From: JAZOTM01 sp045657625
GTDB lineage: Bacteria > Bacillota > Clostridia > Lachnospirales > Lachnospiraceae
Assembly (NCBI GenBank): GCA_045657625.1
Contig: JAZOTM010000047.1
Coordinates: 7,079-71,078, forward strand
Direction: 5' to 3'
Length of the DNA: 64,000 nucleotides
Part shown: positions 42,424-49,964 of the stretch, in pieces
How positions within the stretch are numbered: position 1 is the first letter of the stretch
How the letters are laid out: each line of letters begins with the position of its first letter
Program-made: the position numbers and the translations under genes
The notes under the pieces: generated by a model
The model's database searches: none
Told to the model about the DNA's origin: nothing
The model's input: only the letters and a program-made list of their open reading frames with translations

Positions 42424-44773
42424 AGGTACCTTTCTATTTTTCTTTGTGGCGTTCTTGAGTGGAATCTGCTGTGTGCTTTCCGAGTACACAGCAGTTCTTC
42501 TATTTCTTTTGTTTTTTCTGTTATTTCTATTTTTTTCACAAAGAAAAAGAATTCTTATTTTTATTAGTTTCTTATTTTTTCTATTTGGAGGGATTATCAC
42601 CTTCCGCGAAATCCAATTTCGACAACAATCCTTGGCTTTGCTGCAAGAAGATACGGCAGTATTGCAGGGGATTATCACAAAAAAAGAAGAGAAAAACCAA
42701 CACTTTGTCTATGTGCTGACCCAGGCGCAGGTGGAGCAAGGAAATTCTAATTTCACGTCTGTGAGTGAAGAACAAAGTGTTTTAGCTTCTGCGAGTGGGA
42801 TATATCAAGATCAGATTTTCTTTACGAATGATGTGCAAGTATATTTAGACGAAGATGTGGGAACAGTAGGAGATTGGCTTCAGGTCTCCGGGGAAGTTGC
42901 TTTCTTTCCGGATGCCACAAATGAAGGGGAGTTTTCCTTGAAAAAGTACTATCAGAGTCTGAAAATCGATTATTGTTTCTATGGTTCTCAGGTACTGGCA
43001 GTGGAGTCTGGGGGCTCTATTTTCACTAACTTTTTGGAGGCGCAAAAAGCGCGAATGGAAGAAGTTATCCAAGCTTATTTGCCGGAGGAAGAAAGTGGCG
43101 TGCTTTCAGCTATGCTGCTTGGGAGCAAAAGCGGCTTGGATACAGAAATAAAATCTCTTTATCAAGAGGTGGGAGTCAGTCATATTCTGGCTATTTCCGG
43201 CTTACACATTGGGGTGCTGGGTTACGGGCTGTATCGGCTTCTTCGCAGAACACCGCTCTCTATGGGCGTAGCCAAAGGAATTGCTTTGGGCTTCGTGTTG
43301 CTGTATGGAAAAATGGTGGGCTTTTCTCCATCTTCCTATCGCGCCATATTTCTATTTGTTTTAGCGATGAGCTGCTTTTGGTTGAAAAAATCTTTGGATC
43401 CGATGACTGCCACGTTACTAGCGGCTTTTTGCCTTTTGGTAAGTAATCCATTTTTGGCGTATCATACCGGTTTTCAATACAGTTTTGTTTTAACGGTATT
43501 TGCCATTTTATTCTCCAAGAAAAAAAGAAGAAAATGGAACCGTTTTCTATTTCCACTGTTTTTGCAGATAGTCTGCATTCCAATAACGGCATACTATTCG
43601 TTTGCCATTCCCTTACCGGCGTATTTTTTGAATTTGTGTTTGATTCCCTTGTTGCCGGGGGTTTTACTCTTGGGGTTTTTAGGGAGTTTACGCATTCTTC
43701 CTATGGTGTGTTTTCCCGTTTTGCATGTATTTTTGTCTTTTTATCATCATGTTTTTTCCTTTGTGGCAGAGAAATCCTGGAGTTCCTATGTGATAGGGCA
43801 ACCCAACGGTTTGTTGGTGCTGGTGTTTTATACGTTGTTGTTTTGCACCTTTTACTGCAAGAGAGAACGAAGGGGTGTGAAGCGTTCTTGTGTGCGGGGG
43901 TTGCAGGTGGCGCTGGGGTTACTCCTTGTAATTTTTTTATTTGGGAAAAAGATTCCTTCATTTGTGCCTGTTTTAGGTACAACCTTTGGAACATCCTTTG
44001 AAGTGGACTTTTTGGATGTGGGACAAGGCGACGGTATTTTCGTGGCATTGGGAAATGGACAATGTGCTTTTATAGACGGTGGTTCCACCAGTGAATCATC
44101 TTTGGGGAAATATGTCATTATGCCATTTTTGAAATCCAAAGGCTATGGAAAAGTGGAGTATTGGTTTATCACGCATTTGGATGCGGATCATTATAGTGGT
44201 TTTTTGGATTGTTTGGATCAGGGACTTTATGTGGAAGTTGTGGTATTGCCAAAACATATTTACCGTGATGAGGCGTATGAGTCCTTTTTGCAAACCATGA
44301 AGCGTTATGGAGTGAAGGTAGCGTATGTGGATGCCGGTGATGATTTGAATTTTGGAGATACAGAAATTCACATATTATTTCCGGATGACACCTATGTGGC
44401 GACGGAGCGAAATGGAAGTTCTCTAGTGTTTGTGCTTACACACAAGCAATGGAAGTTTTTGTTTACCGGGGATATCTCTTCGGAAGAAGAGGCCTACCTA
44501 GTGGAACAGCAATTGGTGACCGATGTGGACGTACTGAAAGTCTGCCACCATGGCTCGGATTATTCCAATTCCACTGTCTTCTTGCAGGCCATTCAATCGG
44601 AACTCGCCATAATCTCATGTGCAGAAAAGAATTCTTATGGACACCCAGGGGCAGATGCGCTTGCGCGTCTGGAGGACGCGCAAAGCTATTGGATCTGTAC
44701 CAAGGATACCGGAGAAATCACAGTAAAGTGGAGGCACGGAAAGTTGAGGGTGGAGGTGTTTTGTGATGAGTAA
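42389..44773 (+). CDS. comEC: ComEC/Rec2-type competence DNA channel
   Basis: About 794 residues. The N-terminal hydrophobic region is followed by the ComEC competence domain (ISGLHIGVLGYGLYRLL, VGFSPSSYRA). The C-terminal metallo-beta-lactamase-like domain has FLDVGQGDGIFVALG, FITHLDADHYSGFLD and VCHHGSDYS. It forms the membrane pore for single-stranded DNA. No ATG fits: TTG 42389 has GGAGG 9 bases upstream, while CTG 42413 has AGGAGGTG 9 bases upstream and would give an N-terminus reading NYRGTFLFFF. The stop codon TAA (44771-44773) lies inside the first unit of the repeat array. Confidence 0.9.
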   Translation: MEQRRWATLNYRGTFLFFFVAFLSGICCVLSEYTAVLLFLLFFLLFLFFSQRKRILIFISFLFFLFGGIITFREIQFRQQSLALLQEDTAVLQGIITKKEEKNQHFVYVLTQAQVEQGNSNFTSVSEEQSVLASASGIYQDQIFFTNDVQVYLDEDVGTVGDWLQVSGEVAFFPDATNEGEFSLKKYYQSLKIDYCFYGSQVLAVESGGSIFTNFLEAQKARMEEVIQAYLPEEESGVLSAMLLGSKSGLDTEIKSLYQEVGVSHILAISGLHIGVLGYGLYRLLRRTPLSMGVAKGIALGFVLLYGKMVGFSPSSYRAIFLFVLAMSCFWLKKSLDPMTATLLAAFCLLVSNPFLAYHTGFQYSFVLTVFAILFSKKKRRKWNRFLFPLFLQIVCIPITAYYSFAIPLPAYFLNLCLIPLLPGVLLLGFLGSLRILPMVCFPVLHVFLSFYHHVFSFVAEKSWSSYVIGQPNGLLVLVFYTLLFCTFYCKRERRGVKRSCVRGLQVALGLLLVIFLFGKKIPSFVPVLGTTFGTSFEVDFLDVGQGDGIFVALGNGQCAFIDGGSTSESSLGKYVIMPFLKSKGYGKVEYWFITHLDADHYSGFLDCLDQGLYVEVVVLPKHIYRDEAYESFLQTMKRYGVKVAYVDAGDDLNFGDTEIHILFPDDTYVATERNGSSLVFVLTHKQWKFLFTGDISSEEEAYLVEQQLVTDVDVLKVCHHGSDYSNSTVFLQAIQSELAIISCAEKNSYGHPGADALARLEDAQSYWICTKDTGEITVKWRHGKLRVEVFCDE

Positions 44774-45467
44774 GACAAATCTCTTAGCCAGCAGGGACGT
44801 GGATAGGCCGGGTGAGCAGAGAAAGGCGAAGAAAAATGGTGAGTAAGACAATTATCTTAGCCGGTGGAGGAGAAATCAGGCTGGGTGGGTAGGGAAAAGC
44901 GAAGAAAAATGGTGAGTAAGACAAATCTCTTAGCCAGCGGGGAATGTGGATAGGCCGGGTGGACAGGAAAAAGCGAAGAAAAATGGTGAGTAGGACAATT
45001 TCCTTAGCCGTTGGAGGAAAAATCAGGCTGGGTGGGCAGGGAAAGGCGAAGAAAAATGGTGAGTAAGACAAATCTCTTAGCCAGCGGGGAATGTGGATAG
45101 GCTGGGTGGACAGGAAAAAGCGAAGAAAAATGATGAGTAGAACAAATCTCTTAGCCAGCGGGGAATGTGGATAGGCCGGGTGAGCAGATAAAAGCGAAGA
45201 AAAATGATGAGTAAGACAATTCTCTTAGCCAGCAGAGGAAGGTTGCAGGTCGGCCTGGTAGGAAAAGGCGAAGAAAAATGGTGAGTAAGAGAAAACTCTT
45301 AGCCAGCGGGGAATGTGGATAGGCCGGGTGGACAGGAAAAAGCGAAGAAAAATGATGAGTAAGAGAAATCTTTTAGCCAGCAGAGGAAGGTTGCACGTTG
45401 GCCTGGTAGGGAAAGGCGAAGAAAAATGATGAGTAAGACAATTCTCTTAGCCGGTGGGAAAGGATGG
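44763..45467 (+). repeat. Left tandem repeat array, ten units of 73-74 bp
   Basis: Ten copies begin at 44766, 44839, 44912, 44986, 45059, 45133, 45207, 45281, 45355 and 45429, each with ATGAGTAAGAC or GTGAGTAAGAC. About 39 bases per unit are nearly constant: GCGAAGAAAAATG, then RTGAGTAAGACAA, then TCTCTTAGCC. The remaining 35 bases fall into a few recurring classes: A (GGATAGGCCGGGTGGACAGG), B (AATCAGGCTGGGTGGG), C (GGAAGGTTGCA then CCTGGTAGG) and a last degenerate D. The order is A B A B A A C A C D. The first copy overlaps the comEC stop codon. Unit length is not a multiple of three, so it is not a protein repeat. Confidence 0.95.
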
Positions 45468-45552
45468 AGGTGATTGGTTAGGGAAGGTGAAATGCGAGAG
45501 TAGGAGATTTGCATATTACATGACAAAAATTAGATTAGGAGGAATAAGAAAT

Positions 45553-46374
45553 ATGATGACATCAACAATGATAAGAAAAGAAAAATATTATTTTGAACAA
45601 GTAATGCTTAAAACACAAAAAGAATTGAAATTATTAAAAAGTAAAGTTCCAAATGGCGCAAAACTAAGGGTTATAAAGCATGGGAAGAACTATCAATATT
45701 TTATGAGAACGCAAAGAGATGAAAAGACGGGGGTGTATATAAAAAAGAAAGATCGTGATAAGGCAAGGTTTCTTGCGCAAATAGAATATGATGAAAAATT
45801 GATTTCAAATATTAAATCTATTCTTGAAACTTTAGATGCGTTGGAGGATGACTGGATAGACAATTGTTTTATAACAACTAGAGATATGCTCTACCCATAC
45901 AAAAGGGATTTGATAACGATGCCGTATGTGCCGGTTGATGAAGTGCTTCGGGACTGGTTAAATCAAGAATATACAGGTGTGGAGTTTTATGAGGATGCGC
46001 CAGAGTATTATTCAAGAAAGGGATTACGAGTTCGTTCGAAGTCAGAAAAAATTATTGCTGATATGTTGGATGAAATGGAACTACCCTTTTTATACGAAAA
46101 ACCGTTGTGCTTAGGAGGAGATACTTTTCATCCGGATTTTACGTTATTTAATTTGCGGAATAGAAAAGAAATATATTGGGAACATTTTGGCATGATGGAT
46201 TCTGTTGGATATGGTAATAAAGCTTTTTCGAAAATGAAAAAATATGAATTATATGGTCTATGCCAATATAGAGATTTGATTTGGACTTTTGAAACATCAA
46301 GGTATTCGATGAATACAAAAGCGATTCAACAATTGATAGAGGAATTGAAAATAAAATTGGGATATGCGGAATGA
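45553..46374 (+). CDS. PD-(D/E)XK-like nuclease of unknown role, embedded in the repeat array
   Basis: 273 residues from the ATG at 45553, which has AGGAGG 10 bases upstream; longer in-frame starts to 45454 lie in the repeat. Residues 1-100 are basic and partly coiled coil. Residues 160-230 look like a PD-(D/E)XK core: E165 in RSKSEKIIADMLDE, PDF with D195, then YWEHFG with E210. The lysine that normally follows two residues later is not present (EHF), but KMKKYELYG may supply it from the next helix. The gene is clearly more AT-rich than its neighbours. I recognise this type as a hypothetical protein found in clostridial genomes; no function is known to me. Nuclease activity is a prediction. 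Confidence 0.7.
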   Translation: MMTSTMIRKEKYYFEQVMLKTQKELKLLKSKVPNGAKLRVIKHGKNYQYFMRTQRDEKTGVYIKKKDRDKARFLAQIEYDEKLISNIKSILETLDALEDDWIDNCFITTRDMLYPYKRDLITMPYVPVDEVLRDWLNQEYTGVEFYEDAPEYYSRKGLRVRSKSEKIIADMLDEMELPFLYEKPLCLGGDTFHPDFTLFNLRNRKEIYWEHFGMMDSVGYGNKAFSKMKKYELYGLCQYRDLIWTFETSRYSMNTKAIQQLIEELKIKLGYAE

Positions 46375-46384
46375 AATTTGTCTA

Positions 46385-46522
46385 TATTCAGTTCGCCTGG
46401 TAGGAAAAAGCGAAGAAAAATGATGAGTAAGAGAAATCTCTTAGCCAGTGAGGAACGTGGATAGGCCGGGTGGACAGGAAAAAGCGAAGAAAAATGGTGA
46501 GTAAGACAAATCTCTTAGCCAG
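46385..46522 (+). repeat. Right repeat array, one partial and two core copies
   Basis: After the nuclease gene the same repeat resumes with a class C remnant (TTCGCCTGGTAGGAAAAA, from about 46391). Two conserved cores follow at 46410-46448 and 46484-46522, exactly 74 bases apart, separated by a class A segment. The last core stops at CTTAGCCAG, where GC-rich sequence begins. The spacing from the last left copy (45429 to 46423) is not a multiple of 74. Confidence 0.93.
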
Positions 46523-46523
46523 C

Positions 46524-46562
46524 CCGCCGAGAAGCAGCGCCGCCGAGAAGCAGCGCCGCCGG
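46524..46562. repeat. 16-bp GC-rich tandem duplication at the right edge of the island
   Basis: CCGCCGAGAAGCAGCG occurs at 46524-46539 and again at 46540-46555, followed by a partial CCGCC. Its high GC content is foreign to the local composition and marks the junction between the repeat island and holA. Confidence 0.85.
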
Positions 46563-46586
46563 TTAGTAATCGCCTACCCCATTCCT

Positions 46587-46614
46587 TTTCAATTACGAAG
46601 AGTTATGGTATCAT
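46587..46614 (+). promoter_or_regulatory. Putative holA promoter
   Basis: TTTCAA (46587-46592), a 16-base spacer and TATCAT (46609-46614) with an upstream TG. The predicted start of transcription falls on or next to the holA ATG (46622). Confidence 0.5.
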
Positions 46615-46621
46615 AGCAAGG

Positions 46622-47608
46622 ATGAATACACAGATTTCAGAAGATATTAAAGAGAATAAAATTAAAAATTGTTATTTGTTATACGGGGAAGAGGCTTACT
46701 TGAAGCGCCAGCAAAAGGCGAAGCTCTTGAAGCACTTGATTCAGGATGGGGATACTATGAATTTCTCTTCTTATCAAGGGAAGAATATCCCAGTGGGTGA
46801 AGTGCTGGATATGGCGGAGACGATGCCGTTTTTGGCGGATTACCGTGTGATTTTGATGGAAAATAGCGGCTTTTTTGCGAAGAGTGCACCGGAGGAGTTG
46901 GCGACTTATATGGCCAAGGTGCCGGAGACGACTTGCCTTTTGTTTGTGGAGGATGAGGTTGATAAGCGTAACAAGCTTTATAAGGCAGTGGCAAAAAACG
47001 GAGCTGCAATTGAGTATGGAAGAGAAAATGCAGCGACCATTGAAAAATGGGTGCTTGGACGTATCTCTAAGGAAAAGAAAAAAATTACCCGTGATGATTT
47101 GCAGTTGTTTTTGTCCCGCGTAGGCAATGATATGGAATTTATCAATAATGAGTTGGAAAAATTGTTGTCCTATACTGCGGAGAAAGAAGTCATTGGAAAA
47201 AAAGAAATTGAAGCAATTGTTACAAATCCTTTGACTGATAATATTTTCGAGATGGTAAATGCATTTTCACAAGGACAACAGGAAAAGGCGTTTCAGCTTT
47301 ATTATGAATTGTTGGAGCAAAAAGAGTCACCCTATCGCATTTTGTATTTGATTATTCGCCAATTCCATCAATTGTTATTGGTTAAGGATATGAGAGAGCA
47401 AGGATATGATATTCGTGCGATTGCAGAAAAGACCAAGCAACAAGAATGGTTGGTGCGGAAGAATTTGAATCAGGCGATGCAGTTTTCGATGGACCGATTA
47501 AAAGAAGCAGTGGCCGATGGAGTGCAGGCGGAAGAAAATTTCAAAAAAGGAATTTTGGACGAAAGAACTGCGGTTGAATTGTATTTGAGAAAATTCAGTA
47601 CAAAGTAA
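46622..47608 (+). CDS. holA: DNA polymerase III subunit delta
   Basis: 328 residues, the clamp-loader delta subunit. The early CYLLYGEEAYLKRQQKAKL and the helical MVNAFSQGQQEKAFQLYYELLEQKESPYRILYLI stretch are typical. It opens the beta clamp as part of the polymerase III clamp loader. The usual comEC-holA-rpsT order of firmicutes is kept except for the 1.8-kb repeat island between comEC and holA. The ATG has only AAGG directly before it, a poor ribosome site. Confidence 0.93.
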   Translation: MNTQISEDIKENKIKNCYLLYGEEAYLKRQQKAKLLKHLIQDGDTMNFSSYQGKNIPVGEVLDMAETMPFLADYRVILMENSGFFAKSAPEELATYMAKVPETTCLLFVEDEVDKRNKLYKAVAKNGAAIEYGRENAATIEKWVLGRISKEKKKITRDDLQLFLSRVGNDMEFINNELEKLLSYTAEKEVIGKKEIEAIVTNPLTDNIFEMVNAFSQGQQEKAFQLYYELLEQKESPYRILYLIIRQFHQLLLVKDMREQGYDIRAIAEKTKQQEWLVRKNLNQAMQFSMDRLKEAVADGVQAEENFKKGILDERTAVELYLRKFSTK

Positions 47609-47634
47609 ATTTTACATTACATTTTAAACATAAA

Positions 47635-47668
47635 AAAATCACCAGCTGACGGTGCTGGTGATTTTTGT
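47635..47668 (+). terminator. Bidirectional terminator between holA and rpsT
   Basis: ATCACCAGC (47638-47646) pairs with GCTGGTGAT (47654-47662) around a 7-base loop, with A and T runs on both sides, so it can serve both convergent genes. Confidence 0.92.
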
Positions 47669-47682
47669 TTTGCTACTTTTTC

Positions 47683-47946
47683 TTAAGCCATCTTGTTAAC
47701 AGCAAGTGTTAAACGAGATACCTTTCTGGCAGCTGTATTCTTATGATAAATACCCTTGTTAGCAGCAGAGCTAATCTTACCGATTGCTTCTTTTAAAGCT
47801 GCTTCTGCAGCGGCCTTATCGTTTGCTGCGATAGCTGCGTCAACTTTCTTGATAGAAGTCTTAACTGCAGACTTGATAGATTTGTTTCTAGCAGCCTTCT
47901 TCTCAGCAACAAGGATTCTCTTCTTTGCAGATTTAATGTTTGCCAA
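47683..47946 (-). CDS. rpsT: 30S ribosomal protein S20
   Basis: 87 residues, Lys/Ala-rich, beginning ANIKSAKKRILVAEKKAARN, a clear S20. It binds 16S rRNA early in 30S assembly. The start codon is TTG (47946-47944) behind a strong GGAGGTG. E. coli rpsT also starts with UUG, and there the weak start is part of S20 autoregulation; the same may apply here (inference). Its own promoter is at 48061-48033. Confidence 0.95.
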   Translation of the reverse strand: MANIKSAKKRILVAEKKAARNKSIKSAVKTSIKKVDAAIAANDKAAAEAALKEAIGKISSAANKGIYHKNTAARKVSRLTLAVNKMA

Positions 47947-48032
47947 TTCCGTACACCTCCAATTTATTTGAATTCATTCATGTGTGTACATTAAAGCCGG
48001 ACACGGACGTTCTAATGTAAACATACTAGATT

Positions 48033-48061
48033 ATATTAGACCACTATTTGGCTAATGTCAA
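48033..48061 (-). promoter_or_regulatory. rpsT promoter
   Basis: On the minus strand, TTGACA (48061-48056), a 17-base spacer and TAATAT (48038-48033), about 85 bases before the rpsT start codon. Confidence 0.85.
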
Positions 48062-48082
48062 TAATTCTTGGGAAGAAATTTA

Positions 48083-48111
48083 TTGAAGAGTGGCATTTTC
48101 TGCTTTATAAT
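48083..48111 (+). promoter_or_regulatory. lepA promoter
   Basis: TTGAAG (48083-48088), a 17-base spacer and TATAAT (48106-48111), about 30 bases before the lepA ATG and divergent from the rpsT promoter. Confidence 0.8.
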
Positions 48112-48141
48112 GGAACGGATAAGTTGTTTGGAGGAAGAAAA

Positions 48142-49953
48142 ATGGCAGTTGACCAGAGTAAAATTCGAAATTTTTGTATTATTGCACATATAGATCATGG
48201 AAAATCCACTTTGGCAGACCGTATTATTCAGGGAACCGGGCTTTTGACAGAACGTGAAATGCAGGAGCAGGTTTTGGACAATATGGATCTGGAAAGAGAA
48301 CGTGGAATTACCATTAAGTCTCAGGCAGTTCGTACCATATATAAAGCAAAAAACGGAGAGGAATATGTGTTTAACTTGATTGACACTCCGGGACACGTGG
48401 ATTTCACTTATGAAGTATCCAGATCCTTGGCTGCTTGTGATGGTGCGGTGCTGGTTGTTGACGCTGCACAGGGTGTGGAAGCGCAGACTTTGGCCAATGT
48501 GTATTTGGCATTGGATCATGACTTGGAAGTGATTCCGGTTATTAATAAAGTCGATTTGCCAAGTGCGGAGCCGGAACGCGTGATTCAGGAAATTGAAGAT
48601 GTAATCGGCATTGTTGCAGAGGATGCACCATTGATTTCTGCAAAGACCGGTTTGAATGTGGACCAGGTTTTGGAAGCAATTGTAGAAAAATTGCCGGCAC
48701 CTACCGGAGATGAGGATGCTCCATTGCAGGCTTTGATTTTTGATTCAAAATACGATGCATACAAGGGTGTGATTGTTTTCTGCCGTGTGAAAAACGGAAA
48801 AGTAAAGGTGGGAAGCAAGATTAAGATGATGGCCACCGGTGCAGTGGTTGACGTCGTAGAAGTGGGCTACTTTGGTGCAGGCCAGTTTATCCCTTGCGAT
48901 GAGTTGTCTGCAGGTATGGTTGGTTACATTACTGCTAGTTTGAAAAATGTAAAGGATACGCGTGTGGGTGATACCATTACGGAAGCCAACAATCCTTGCA
49001 AAGAGCCATTGCCGGGTTATAAAAAAGTAAATCCTATGGTGTTCTGTGGTGTTTATCCGGCAGACGGTGCCAAATATCCGGATTTGCGTGATGCCTTGGA
49101 AAAATTGCAGTTGAACGATGCTGCATTGCAGTTCGAACCGGAGACATCCATTGCCCTTGGTTTTGGATTCCGTTGCGGATTCTTGGGACTTTTGCATTTG
49201 GAAATTATTCAGGAACGTTTGGAAAGAGAATACAATTTGGATTTGGTTACCACAGCACCATCGGTTGTGTATCATATTCATAAGACGGATGGCACCATGA
49301 TTGAACTTACCAATCCGTCTAATATGCCGGATCCATCGGAAATTGAATATATGGAAGAGCCGATGGTTTCTGCAGAAATCATGGTGACCAGTGAGTTTAT
49401 CGGTCCGATTATGGATTTGTGTCAGGAAAGACGTGGTATTTACCAAAGTATTGAATATTTGGAAGAGACCAGAGCGTTGATTAAGTATGATATGCCATTG
49501 AATGAAATTATTTATGATTTCTTTGATGCCTTGAAGTCTCGTTCCAGAGGTTATGCATCCTTCGATTATGAAATGAAGGGTTATGCAAAGTCTGATTTGG
49601 TGAAATTAGATATTTTGATCAATCGAGAAACCGTGGATGCTTTGTCCTTTATCGTTTTCGCAGGAACTGCTTACGAACGTGGTAGAAAAATGTGTGAAAA
49701 GTTGAAGGAAGAGATTCCGAGACACTTGTTTGAAATCCCGATTCAGGCGGCAGTAGGTAGCAAAGTTATTGCCAGAGAAACGGTTAGAGCTATGCGTAAG
49801 GATGTCTTGGCGAAGTGCTACGGTGGTGATATTTCTCGAAAGAAGAAATTGTTAGAGAAACAAAAAGAAGGTAAAAAACGTATGCGTCAGGTAGGAAATG
49901 TGGAAATTCCACAGGAAGCGTTTATGAGCGTGTTGAAACTTGACGAAGAATAG
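48142..49953 (+). CDS. lepA: Elongation factor 4 (LepA back-translocase)
   Basis: 603 residues. The GTPase motifs are AHIDHGKST (P-loop), DTPGHVDFTYEV and NKVDLP. LepA-specific C-terminal sequence (GMVGYITASLKNVKDTRVGDTI; RKKKLLEKQKEGKKRMRQVG) identifies it. It rearranges stalled ribosomes or assists ribosome assembly. The ATG at 48142 follows GGAGGAAG. An upstream in-frame ATG at 48055 precedes the promoter and is rejected. hemW follows 11 bases later. Confidence 0.96.
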   Translation: MAVDQSKIRNFCIIAHIDHGKSTLADRIIQGTGLLTEREMQEQVLDNMDLERERGITIKSQAVRTIYKAKNGEEYVFNLIDTPGHVDFTYEVSRSLAACDGAVLVVDAAQGVEAQTLANVYLALDHDLEVIPVINKVDLPSAEPERVIQEIEDVIGIVAEDAPLISAKTGLNVDQVLEAIVEKLPAPTGDEDAPLQALIFDSKYDAYKGVIVFCRVKNGKVKVGSKIKMMATGAVVDVVEVGYFGAGQFIPCDELSAGMVGYITASLKNVKDTRVGDTITEANNPCKEPLPGYKKVNPMVFCGVYPADGAKYPDLRDALEKLQLNDAALQFEPETSIALGFGFRCGFLGLLHLEIIQERLEREYNLDLVTTAPSVVYHIHKTDGTMIELTNPSNMPDPSEIEYMEEPMVSAEIMVTSEFIGPIMDLCQERRGIYQSIEYLEETRALIKYDMPLNEIIYDFFDALKSRSRGYASFDYEMKGYAKSDLVKLDILINRETVDALSFIVFAGTAYERGRKMCEKLKEEIPRHLFEIPIQAAVGSKVIARETVRAMRKDVLAKCYGGDISRKKKLLEKQKEGKKRMRQVGNVEIPQEAFMSVLKLDEE

Positions 49954-49964
49954 TAGGTGAAAAC

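Noticed and set aside
44096..44371. Antisense frames inside comEC and other large genes
   Set aside because: Shadows of strongly coding plus-strand genes with no independent evidence.
44763..45467. Possible CRISPR array
   Set aside because: The unit is 73-74 bp and the segments between cores recur as a few types instead of being unique spacers. The core is not a typical CRISPR repeat and no cas genes are near.
44784..45526. Minus-strand reading frames through the repeat array (75-95 residues, motif SPFFFAF)
   Set aside because: They arise from the repeat itself. The unit length is not a multiple of three, so the frame shifts each unit, and no ribosome site or family match supports them.
48055..48141. 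N-terminal extension of lepA
   Set aside because: It starts upstream of the predicted promoter and adds residues not found in LepA.
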